The notes under the pieces are model-generated. The model was not told the origin of the DNA. It searched no databases and was given only the letters and a program-made list of their open reading frames with translations. DNA of 64,000 nucleotides from Massariosphaeria phaeospora (Eukaryota; Ascomycota; Dothideomycetes; Pleosporales). The translations under genes and the position numbers were made by a program. Within the stretch, counting starts at the first letter, position 1. Every line of letters starts with the position of its first letter. Below, one piece after another: positions 23,851 through 33,666 of this stretch. The DNA is taken from NCBI GenBank assembly GCA_011032825.1, contig JAADJZ010000020.1, positions 1-64,000 on the forward strand. The letters are read 5' to 3'.

Positions 23851-25560
23851 GTGCAGAAAAGCTAACGTGCTTTTCTACACGTGTCGTAATTCTCTATGCA
23901 TAATTCGTTGTTGTATTTTAGATAGTTTCTGTTTTTTAGACTTATAAGCTACTATTTTGTAATATGCTTGCAAAACTAGTGTGTTTAACATTTTTTGTTA
24001 TAATACTACGCTTATTTGCAGCTGCTGCTGTAGTTTTTAAACTAATTGTTGTAGTTATGTACGTAACATTTTGTTACTGTACATTCGCTGTCTTTAAGTA
24101 AAACGTGTAATAGTAATTTTAGCTATTGCTAAGCGAGAATTTTATTGTCTGCGTAGTATACACAGTTCTTTTTGTTGCACTAATGCTAAAGTAGGTTTTT
24201 GTAATTATTTTAATTAGCAAACTGTATTTTTTTTTCTGTTAGTTCTTGTTGTGCTATTGCTACTTTTGCAACTTTCTATTTTTGTGCTCTTTTAATTTAA
24301 AGCGTGCAAAACTTGTTCTTGCAATACTAAGCAATGTAAGTTTTTTAGCTGCACATCTAGCATTCGTAGTTCTATAGCTGTTCGTTAATTTCCTAGACTT
24401 GTAAAGTTAATAGTTCTTTGTTGTTTTTATTTGTTAGCTTTGTAAAGTTTTTAAAACTTTCTACTTAGATCTAATTGTCTATTAATTCTTTGAGTTTTTT
24501 TAGGTATAGTGTAGCTACTCGCTGTAGTTAAACTATAGCAATAGTAGCTACTTGTGCGCTTACTACTTTCTTTTGTGTTTTTAAGCAGTTTCTGCAAAAA
24601 GTTTTACTTTGCTGCATTAAAAGCATGCTTTGTTGTTATAACGTTTCTAGCGTTTTTTTTTAGACAATTTATTTTAGAAAAGTTGCTTTGTTGAGGTAGC
24701 GTTTTTTTTAGTAAACAGCTTTTGCGGTAGCTTGTTGTTCTAGATTTTTCTAACGCTATTGATATCTATTAAGTTATAGTAATAGGTTTTTTTAATTATA
24801 GCTACTAGGCGTATGTATAGTTTAATAGTAAACTTGCGTTTCTACTATTACTGCTATAGTTAGTTGTTAATTTGTACTATAGTTTTAATTAACTCTTTAA
24901 GCTCTTTAGGTTTTTTGTCTTAACTAATTTTATTTTTTACATGTTTTTTTAACTTTGCGTAGTAAAACTCGCATAAGCTGCGTTTTTCTACGTTGTTTAC
25001 TTTAGCTTAAATTTTTTTAAACTTAATTGTGTATTTACTTGCTAATTTTTTTTGTTGTAGTAGTTTAAGTTTGTTTATTGCTTGCTGTGTTTTATCTACT
25101 TTCTAGTAGATTGTATAAAGCTTTTTTTTAAACAGTTTTCAACTTTTAAAGAAACATCGCGTGTTTTGCTTTATTTTTTTTTTGCTATTGCACTTAACAT
25201 AGTTGTTCGCGTGTAGCTAAAACTATTCTACTACGTTGTCTTTTATATGCATTTTAGCTACGAAGATCTTGTTTTATTCTGTTAAAAAGCTTGTTGCATA
25301 ATAACAGCAGTAGAAGTTGATATTTGTAAAAAATAATTGTAACGCTTTTTTTTCTCTACTATATTTCTCTAGAGACAGTGCCTTCGCAGTACTACTAGTT
25401 TCTTAACTTTTCAAAATTGCAACTGTTTTTAACAGTTTGCTAATCTGCTTAGTTAGTGCTTTAATTTAGCTAGCTTGCTTTGCTAATACTGCTTTGGCAG
25501 TGCGTTGTAGCGCTTCTGCGCTGCTACTACTCGAACTTGCTAAAGTTGTTATATTGTTTT
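23850..25560 (-). pseudogene. Gyp1-B gag region
   Basis: Corresponds to 30.6-32.3 kb of Gyp1-C and is more decayed. No open frame of useful length. Assignment as gag rests on its place between the 5' LTR (25586 onward) and pol. Confidence 0.5.
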
Positions 25561-25679
25561 AGTTCTAAACCTAAAGTAGTTAAAGTGTTATTAGAAGTAT
25601 TCTCTTATCGAAGGTAATCGCGATTGGACTCGAAGATTTCGCCTAAGAAATTGTTCTGTGTTTGAAAAGCTTAATAATG

Positions 25680-26188
25680 TTATTAGGGGTTTCTCTTACC
25701 GAAGGTAACCTCGATCGGACTCGGAGATTCCGCCTAAGGGATTGTTCTGTGTTCGAAGGGCTTGATAACAACAAAAAGAACAATCTCAATTTTATCCTGG
25801 ATAGAATAACAAAGTAACAATCTATTGCCTATAGATCTAATCTATGTATGAGATGTACTTAAAAGAGTTAACTACAAAGAATCTAAACTGTAAAAGAGAT
25901 CCTGCTAATCTATATAGTTCTATGATTCTTTGCTAAAAGCGTCCTGCTCTGCCTGCTACGTCTCGCTACGCTGTAGCGTCCGTAGCGCCCGTAGCAACCG
26001 CTGCTTAGTGTGCTACGTGCCAAGATCCCGTATTGCTTCGTAGCGCACGTAGCGCATTACGTGACCTTTGCTGACCTAATCCTGCCTTGCGCGTCGCTGT
26101 ACTTCCGTCTTGCAAACTTGCAAGCTCTAACAACCTTTCTGCGTCGTTGCTTAGTCTACGATACCTAGTATTGTCTTTGTTTGTAACA
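25680..26188 (-). repeat. Gyp1-C 3' LTR
   Basis: A 509-bp LTR containing a block of GTAGC/GCTACG repeats at 25955-26065 (CTACGTCTCGCTACG, GTAGCGTCCGTAGCG and similar) that is absent from Gyp1-B. Matches 32343-32853 apart from scattered RIP-type changes. Confidence 0.92.
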
Positions 26189-26354
26189 TTATTTCTCTCT
26201 TTAAGGATATCGTTTCGATAGCTGTCTTGCTGTGCTGTGCCGGTTCTTTCCGCGCCTTGCATTAGAGGTGCTCTTTCGTATAAGAGTAGGTTAACCTCGA
26301 TCCCTGTCGTGTCGTAACTTCCTCTTGTATTCTTTTAAGTCCCGAAGTCTAACT

Positions 26355-26993
26355 ATGCCTAAAGTCTTTGTATTTTCTTCTGCAAAGTTGACTGTTTGTA
26401 AGCACGCTCGCTTTTTGCGTATCCGTGCGATAGATTACTCTGTAGCGAAGCCCTGCCGTCGCTGCTTGTTAAAGAGTCTGAAGTGTCTTCTTTCGCCTGA
26501 AGGAACTTGTTTAGACTGTATTGCTTCTAGCTCGGTGTGCAGTCTCTTTCTTTCTGAGGAAGAGTTTGCTGCTGTTGCTAAAAAACAGCGTTCTCTGCGT
26601 TAAGAGCTTCGTGCTGCTAAGCTTCAAGAGATAGAGGTGCGCAATCGTTTGAGCGCTGCTCGTCAACGCGTGCTTTAGCTCCAAATTCAAATAGATGCTG
26701 CTGTGGGTGAAGAGAAGGAGTTGTTTGCTCGTAAGCTAGCGACAATTGAAGAGATAGAACGTCTTGAGAGAGCGCAGTCGGGCGCTTTCTTCGATCCCAA
26801 GAGTACGGCTTCCACCGATAGTCCTGTACCGCTGCTATTCGAAACGCCTTCGGCTAACCTAGGCTGGTTACAGACTAACTCTTCTCTGCTCGCTTTTTTT
26901 TCTTTTGACTTTTCTGCTTTTTTAGAAAACTCGGATTCTCTGCTTCTAGATTTTGTTAGTAATATGTCCGCACTAATCTCTTGCAGTTCGTAA
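26355..26993 (+). pseudogene. Gyp1-C antisense gene: Zn2Cys6-like, coiled-coil protein
   Basis: A single plus-strand frame runs from ATG 26355 (MPKVFVFSSAKL) to TAA 26991-26993. It is broken only by TAA at 26601-26603 and one TAG near 26680, both of the CAA/CAG-to-stop kind. The undamaged protein would be about 212 residues. Residues about 34-62 contain C-x2-C-x6-C-x7-C-x2-C-x6-C, the spacing of a Zn2Cys6 binuclear cluster, with basic residues between the first cysteines. A Glu/Arg/Leu-rich segment (about 75-150) looks like a coiled coil; an acidic, Ser/Phe/Leu-rich tail follows. The gene sits inside the 3' LTR of the Gypsy element but runs opposite to it, and its last ~119 bp overlap the end of pol. 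Zinc binding and DNA binding are inferred from spacing only. Confidence 0.75.
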
Positions 26994-29900
26994 GATTCCG
27001 TATCGGTTCCTATGTGTTCTAGCTCTCTGGCTATTCTTGCTATTTAACCAAGTATTTCTACTAACGTCTGAACTTCTGTAGGTCTTTGATTTCCTCGACT
27101 TCGTACTTTTCGTCTTCGAGCTTAATATTGGTTGCTACTTCGGCGTTTGGTGGTGCTGGTTTAAGGAGTAATTTGTGAAAAACTAGATGTATGCGCATGC
27201 TTGCGGGTAGCTGTAGTTTGAATAATACAAGTCCCTTAACCTCTAGGATTTTGAATAGTTTTATTTGGAGGTTGTCTAACTTGTTGCATGGTTGTTTAGT
27301 TTTTAGGTTTTTTCGTAAGAGGAAAACTCTATTCCCCTCTTTAAAAGTTGGTCCTTTAAGCTTTTTCTTATTTGCTAACTTAGCTGTCGTAAGGTTTCTT
27401 TGAGCGATTCGTTGGCTCAATTCGTCGTGTAATTTTTGCATTCTAGAAGCCTTGTCGTTTGCTGCCAGCGAGATGCTTTCAATATCCTTTAGATTCTAAT
27501 AAGCTACTAGCTTATATCTGTAGTTTGCGTAGTATAGTAAGTGTTCTATTGTCGTAGACCTCGTGCTGTTGTATGCTAATTGTGCTGTTAGCAGAAGTTC
27601 AACCTAGTTGTTTTACAGCTTGTTAGTGTACATTCGTAGGTACTGTTCTAGTGTTTAGTTCGTTCGTTCTGTCTGGCCGTTTGTTTGCGGGTAAAAGCTA
27701 GTCGACAGCTTCTTCGCAACCTCTAACTAGGCTAAAAACGTATTCTAAAACTTTAATGTAAACAGCTTGTCTTTGTTTGTAATAAACTGTTCTAGCAATT
27801 TGTAATTAGCAACGAGCGTCTTCGTAACCTCGTAAGCTATTTCTTCTGCCGTAATTAACTCTTCTGTTGGTACAAAATGTAATTCTTTAGTTAATCGATT
27901 TACGATTACCAATATCGAATCGCATAGCCGTGCTAATTCGGGTTTTAACGATTTCGAAAGCTTTACTATAAAGTCTATTGTAACGCTAATCTATAGGCGT
28001 GCGAGTAGTTCTAGCGGTTAGAGTAATCCATAAAGCTTATGTCTCTTAGGCTTGTTCTTTGAACAATCCAAACAGTTGCCTACTGCTTTCTGAACTGTGT
28101 TTTGTACATAGGGTATTGAGTATTTGTTCGAAATTCGTTGAACTATTTTATCAATCCTTAGGTGTTTATATGCTCGTGAAGCATGTAATTTCTAGATAAG
28201 CTGTATAGCTTAAGTGTCGTTTGTAACTATCTATCTTTGCTAGTTGTCTTTGCTTTATTCTTAGTGCATTCTTTCTTTGATGCTTGTAACTCTAGCTATC
28301 TTAGCTAATTATAGTTAGTTGTATTTAAGGGTTTCGTCTAAGTTCCGTCGTAATACTAGGTCGTGCGTAACCGGTTTGTTAGTCTCTATTAGATCTAATC
28401 TTCGACTAAGCGCGTTCGCGGCTCTATTGTTAGTTCCTTTGCGATAGTAAATTTTGATGTCGTAATCTGCTATGAATTCAGCCTATCTAACTTGTTGTCT
28501 ATTCAATTTCTTAGTTGTAGTAAAGCTAGTAAGGTTCTAGTAATTCGAGTACACTTGTACTTAGTGTTTTGCTTCTTTTAGCTGCGCTTTCTATTGTTCA
28601 AAAGCGTTTATTATTGCTAATAGCTTCTTGTCGTGAACGTCGTAGTTGAGTTCTGCTCCTAAGAACTTTCTAGAATAGTAAAGCACTAGTTTCTATTTCC
28701 TGTCGTCGCATTGCTGTAAGAGTATTGCTTCTAATGCGTAGTCCAAGGCATTGGTTTCTACTTAAGTTTCTCTTTCTAGGTTGTGCATCTGTAGCATTAG
28801 TGCTGTAGTAAACTTCTTTTTAAGTTCTTAAAACGCCTGTTCCTGTGCTTTTGTCTATTTAAACTTTTTATTTTTCTTAGTAACTTCTAAGAGTAGTGTC
28901 GTAGTTTTGAAGTAATTCTTAATAAACTTTCGATAGAAGTTGGCAAATTCTAAAAAGAACTGCACGTTTCTTACTGTTTTAGGAGTTAGCTATTCTTGTA
29001 CAGTCTAAATCTTTTTCGAGTCTATAAACACACTTTCTTTTGAGATAATAAATCCTAGATAGCTAGTTTCTGTAACGTGAAATTTACACTTTTTTAAGTA
29101 AAGTAGTAGCTAGTACTGCTTTATTTTCTTTAGCACTTTTTTAACATGTTCTTGATGTTCCTCGAACGTTTCTTTAGAGTATATCAATACGTCGTTCAAG
29201 TACGCTGTAACAAAGATGTCTAAGTATTCGTGTAGTGCTTTGTTAATTAGAGCCTAAAACGTAGCCGAGGCATTAGTTAATCTAAACGGCATGACTTAGT
29301 ACTTATAGAGTTTATATCTAGTTTTGAAAGCTGTTATCTATTCGTGCTCTTTTGCAATTTTGATGCGATAGTATCCGTCTCGTACGTTAAGTTTTGTAAT
29401 TTATTTTACTTTTTAAAGTCAATCTATAAGCTTCTAAATAAGCGGTAGTAAGTATCTGTTTTTTCGTGTAACGTTGTTAAGATGTTGAAAATCTACGCAC
29501 AGTTTCAATTCCTTGTTTTTCTTAAGTACGAACAATATTGGCGAAGCTATTAAGCTTTCGCTTAGTCGTATGTATCCTCGCTGGATATTCCTTTAAATGT
29601 ATTTTTTTAATTTCTTCTGCTAGTCGTAAGTTAGGGGATACATTAGTCTTAGTCGCAGTTTTGTTCTTTCCTTAAGGATAATCTCGTGATTCTATTCTTA
29701 GTAGTCTGCTAAGTTGTGCTTTTCGTTTTTTTCAAAGAAACTTCTAAACTCCGCTTGGTATTTCGTAGAGAGGTTTTTAAACTCTTTTTTCTGTTTCTTA
29801 AAGAGGTTGGATCGTAGTCTGCTCGCTTTTAGCAGCGCAACTCGTCGTATCCATATAACGCCTATCTGCTAAGAGTCTTTACTACAGATTCTCGCGATCT

Positions 29901-30550
29901 TGTAGTGTAAAATTAGACTAATTCTCTCGATCCTAGGTAAGCTTTGAATTGTCGATTCGTTTTGTTGTACTACAGTAACTTTCTTTTTAAGCCTTCGGCT
30001 GCGTATTGTTTTGTTTTCTTAATTAATGTCGAGGTTGTGTTTTTGTAGCCAGTCGTACCTAATATACATGTTAGAACTTTTAAGGTTTATAATATTAATA
30101 CACTGTTGGTGCTTAATGCTCGCAACTTTTATCTCAACTTTCTAAGTTTCTAAGTTGATTAAACTGTTTTTATATTCTAGTAGTTGTCCGTCAGCTAACA
30201 CTGTTTGTATTAGTCAATTCTTAACTTAGTAAAGTATTTTGTTTTTTTCTACTTATTCTAGGGAGACTAATGTTTAGGCAGCTTTGCTATCAAGTAGTGC
30301 AGTAAGCTCTTGGCCTGCGACTTTCGTTTTTACTTTTATGTAGTTCTGTTCTAGTTGCGTTTTTTGTACGCTTTGTACGGTCGTGCTAGAAGCACTTATA
30401 CTATTCTAACCGTAGGTCTAGTAGCCCGCTAGTTTTTTGCCAAGAAAGCCTTTAAGACTTGTTTTTCTAGAATGTTCTATTGCTCGTAGTATTCGCATTA
30501 GTCAATGAAATACTCCTATAGCTGTAGGTGTTTGCTGTAGTTTCAATTTT
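26875..30550 (-). pseudogene. Gyp1-C pol (protease, RT, RNase H, integrase, chromodomain)
   Basis: The integrase C-terminus is open at 27061-27441 (126 codons): KKLKGPTFKEGNRVFLLRKN, then the typical LPASMRIHLVFHKLLLKP. The frame continues past two TAGs into a chromodomain: KYLVK, stop, QE, stop, PES, stop, NT, stop, EP. Each stop stands where a chromodomain normally has Trp or a Trp/Gln-type codon. The pol stop is at 26875-26877. The RT box at 29191-29202 reads YLNDVLIYS instead of YLDD. The integrase zinc region lies near 28150-28250. The upstream limit is approximate. Confidence 0.85.
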
Positions 30551-30599
30551 CAAAATTCCATCTAGTTGCGTATCTTTATAGCTAATAGATTGCGCATTT

Positions 30600-32290
30600 T
30601 TAGGTGCAAAAAGGCTAGCGTGCTGCTTAGCACGTTTCGTAGTCTTCTATGCATAATTTGTTGTTGCATTTTAAGTAGTCTTTGTTCTCTAGACCTATAG
30701 GCTACTATTCTGTAATATGCTTGCTAGACTAGTGTGTTTGACACTTTTTGTTGTAACACTATGCCTATGCGCGGCTGCTGCTGTGGTTTTTAAACTAATT
30801 GTCGTAGTTATGCACGTGACATTTTGTTACTGTACATTCGCTGTCTTCGAGCAAAACGTGTAATAGTAATTCTAGCTGTTGTTGCGCAAGGATTTTATTG
30901 TCTGCGTAGTATACACAGTTCTTTTCGTTGCACTAGTGCTAAAGTAGGTTTCCGTAATTGTTCTAATTAGCGAACTTTATTTTCTTTTCCGTTGGTTTTT
31001 GTTGTGCTCTTGCTGCTTTTGCAGCTTTCTATTTCTGTAGTCCTTCGATTTGTAGTTTCTTGAACTGTTGGTTGTAGTACTAGGCAATGTAAGTAGTCCT
31101 ACCGCATATCTAGCACTCGTAGTTCTAAAGTTAATCTGTAATCTCTTTTGCTTGTAGATAAGCAGGTTCTGTTTCCTAGTCTAACAGTTCCTTTGCTATC
31201 GAGTTTTTAACCTTAACCTACTCGCTGTTTGGTTCTTCGTAGATTCTTAGATATAGTGTAGCTACTCGTTGTAGTTAGACTATAGCAATAGTAGCAGCTT
31301 GCGCGCCTGCTACTTTCTGTAGTGTTTCTAAGTAGTTTCTGCAAAAGTATTTGTTTTTACTGCATTAAAGACATACTTTACTATCGTAACGTTTCTAGCG
31401 TTTTTCTTTTAACAGCTCGTTTTTAGAGTCTTGTTTTGTCGAGGTAGTGTTCTTTTTGTTGAACTGCTTTTGTAGTAGTTTGTCGTTCTAAATTCGTTCA
31501 ATGCTGTCGATATCTATTAGGTTGTAGTAATAAGTTTTCTTAATCGTTGCTACTAGGCGTATGTATAGTTTGACAGTAGACTTGCGTTCTTACTATTGTT
31601 GCTATAGTTAGTTGTTAATTTGTACTGTAGTTTCAATCAACTCGTTGAGTTCCTTTAGTTTTTTATTTTGACTAATTTTATCTTTTACGTGTTTTTTTAA
31701 CTCTGCGTAGTAGAACTCGCATAAGCTGCGTTCTCCTACGTTATTTACCTTAGCCTAAATTCTTTTAAATTTGATTGTGTACTCGCTAGCTGAGCCTTTC
31801 TGCTTAAGTAGTTTAAGTTGATTTATTGCTTGCTGTGTTTCGTTTACTTTGCCGTAGATCGTATGCAGTTTCTGTTTAAATAATTTTTAGTTCTTAAAGA
31901 TGCGCTTTGTGTTTTGCTTTATTTTCTTTACGTTTTCTGCGTGCGTAACGTAATCTTTAGCGTATAGCTAAAACTATTCTGCTGCGTTGTCCTTTAGGTG
32001 CATTCTAGCTGCTAGAATCTTGTTTTAATCTGTGTAAAAGCTGTTGCTATAATAACAGCAGTAAAGGTCTACGTTAGTAAAAAAGAGTTTCAAGTTTTTT
32101 TTTTTTCTGCTATATTTCTCTAGAGAGAGTGCTTTTGCTAACTCTTTTTTCGTTCTACTTTAGAGCTCCGTAACTGCTGCTAACAGCTTTTAAATCTGTT
32201 CTGCTTGCTGCTGTATCTAATTAGCTTGCTCTGCTATTACAGTCGCTAGATTCGTTGTAGGTGCAGCAACGCTGCTGCTTGTTGTGCGTA
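30600..32290 (-). pseudogene. Gyp1-C gag region
   Basis: Lies between the 5' LTR and pol. Readable minus-strand pieces include Cys-rich stretches near 31100-31130 (ECQICG) and 31360-31390, rather than one clear CX2CX4HX4C knuckle. A Lys/Ala/Gln-rich stretch lies near 31000. No intact frame. Assignment is by position. Confidence 0.5.
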
Positions 32291-32342
32291 AGCTCGTAAG
32301 TGTTACCATGTTGTCTTAGTTTTGAACCTAGAGTAGTTAACG

Positions 32343-32853
32343 TGTTATTAAGAGTTTCTCTTACTAAAGGTAACCTCGATTAGACTCGGAGATTCTGCCT
32401 AAGGAATTGTTCTGTGTTCGAAAAGCTTGATAACAACAAAAGAAACAATCTCAATTTTATTCTAGATAGAATAACAAAGTAACAATCTGTTGCCTATAGA
32501 TCTAATCTATGTATGAAATGTACTTAGAAGAGTTAACTACAAAGAATTCAAACTGTAAAGGAGATTCTGCTAATCTATATAGTTCTATGATTCTTCGCTA
32601 AAAGCGTCCTGCTTTGCCTGCTACGTCTCGCTACGCCGTAGCGTCCGTAGCGCCCGTAGCAACCGCTGCTTAGTGTGCTACGTGCCAAGATTCTGTATTG
32701 CTTTGTAGCGCACGTAGCGCATTACGTAACCTTTGCTAACCTAATTCTACCCTGCGCGTTGCTGTACTTTCGTCTTGCAAACCTGCAAGCCCTAACAACT
32801 CTTCTGCGTTGTTGCTTAGTCTACGATACCTAGTATCGTCTCTGTTTGTAACA
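32343..32853 (-). repeat. Gyp1-C 5' LTR
   Basis: A 511-bp partner of 25680-26188 with the same GTAGCG-rich block (32615-32730). Followed by the AATAA duplication and the remainder of the Gyp1-B LTR. Confidence 0.92.
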
Positions 32854-33268
32854 AATAACAACAAAAAAAAACAATCTTAATTCTATTTTAGATAGAATAA
32901 CAAAGTAACAATCTATTGCCTATAGATCTAATCTATGTATAAAATGTACTTAAAAGAGTTAACTACAAAGAATCTAAACTACTAAAGAAATTCTGCTAAT
33001 TTATATAGTTCTCTGCTTTTTTGCTAAAAGCGTTTTGATTTGTAATTTCTCTTAGAGCGAAAATCAAGGCTGCTTCGTTAATCTCGCTAGATTCTAAGAT
33101 TATTTTCTAATTTCTATTCTTAGCGAGATCGCGGTTACGTAACTGCTAACTTAATTTTGCTTCGCGCATCGTTGTACGCTTGTTCTGCACACTAGCAAGC
33201 TCTAACAACTTTTCTACGTCGTTGCTTAGTTTACGATACCTAGTATTGCTTCTATTTGTAATACTTTT

Positions 33269-33666
33269 CTTGCGATCTAAATTTAAGTGTATTGCTTAGA
33301 GTTTTTGACTACTACGGCGTTTCTAGTGCAAAGAGTAGTAGTAAAGTACGTAGCCGTACTTTAAAACAATTAAAAACTACTTGCGCGTTAATTGAAACTA
33401 GTTTTAAAACTTTAAATGCTTTTTTGCAGTTCTTTGTTGTAAACACTTTAAAAAACGCGTTTCTAAAGGCTAGCAGAAAGCTTTTCTTATTAATATAGAA
33501 AACGCGCTAGCGCGCTAAGTCTTAAACGCGTTAAAAGTACTTTTAGCTTTAGAAGCAAAAAGCAAACTACATCTAGCAGCTATAGAATATAAAATAAATA
33601 AGCTAGCATGCAAAGCGTAAGAATCTTGTTTTTAAAGCAATAGTTTTTAAAATTCTAAAATTAGTA
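33269..33666 (-). pseudogene. pg1 transposase, middle part
   Basis: The minus strand reads NAFFKVFTTKNCKKAF and the following SINAQVV segment, which match pg4 and pg5 in the C-terminal half of the catalytic region. The sequence stops at the pg3 insertion. Confidence 0.7.

Larger units (their letters stand above)
25680..32853 (-). mobile_element. Gyp1-C: complete Gypsy retrotransposon, youngest copy
   Basis: 7174 bp with LTRs 25680-26188 and 32343-32853, a perfect AATAA target duplication (25675-25679, 32854-32858) and TGTTA...TAACA ends. Inserted in the 5' LTR of Gyp1-B. Order on the minus strand: LTR, gag, pol with protease-RT-RNase H-integrase-chromodomain, antisense gene, purine tract (AAAGAGAGAAATAA), LTR. 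RIP is lighter: some TGG and CAG codons remain, and frames of up to 126 codons survive. Confidence 0.95.
18989..33263 (-). mobile_element. Gyp1-B: complete Gypsy retrotransposon, interrupted by Gyp1-C
   Basis: Left LTR 18989-19484. Right LTR is split: 25586-25679 plus 32859-33263. Target duplication CTTTT (18984-18988, 33264-33268). Ends are TGTTA...TAACA on the left; the right copy ends TAATA, a CpA-to-TpA change. Its own sequence is about 7.1 kb. It is inserted in pg1. RIP is heavier than in Gyp1-C. Confidence 0.93.
25586..33263 (-). repeat. Gyp1-B 5' LTR, split by Gyp1-C
   Basis: Only 25586-25679 and 32859-33263 belong to the LTR (499 bp in all); the rest is Gyp1-C plus its AATAA duplication. 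The reassembled LTR matches 18989-19484 including the B-type middle block. Confidence 0.9.
9656..33666 (-). mobile_element. pg1: pogo/Fot1-type transposon, split by pg2 and Gyp1-B, cut by pg3
   Basis: pg1 starts at a TA (9654-9655) with ACGTAAACG and two 17-bp units. Its own sequence is in three pieces: 9656-9974, 18838-18988 and 33269-33666. Together they match pg5 (50918 onward) in order: the transposase C-terminus on the minus strand, the stretch ending in TCGCGTACTAG, then the part opposite GTATTGCTTAGAG. The join at 18988/33269 is exact once the CTTTT duplication of Gyp1-B is removed; the join at 9974/18836 is a TA. After pg3 the expected N-terminal half of the transposase does not resume, so it was deleted. 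Confidence 0.8.

Noticed and set aside
26005..26262. Minus-strand frame of 85 codons in and beside the Gyp1-C 3' LTR
   Set aside because: It crosses the LTR border and is not kept in Gyp1-B or in the 5' LTR of Gyp1-C; probably chance in a GC-richer block.
27191..27403. Plus-strand frame of 70 codons
   Set aside because: Antisense to the open integrase end of Gyp1-C pol, which has clear family motifs.
33292..33498. Plus-strand open stretch of 68 codons, with a sister at 34177-34383 and a minus-strand one at 62020-62265
   Set aside because: All three lie antisense to the same part of pogo transposases (pg1, pg3, pg8). They recur because the transposase recurs, and the coding strand carries the recognisable protein.
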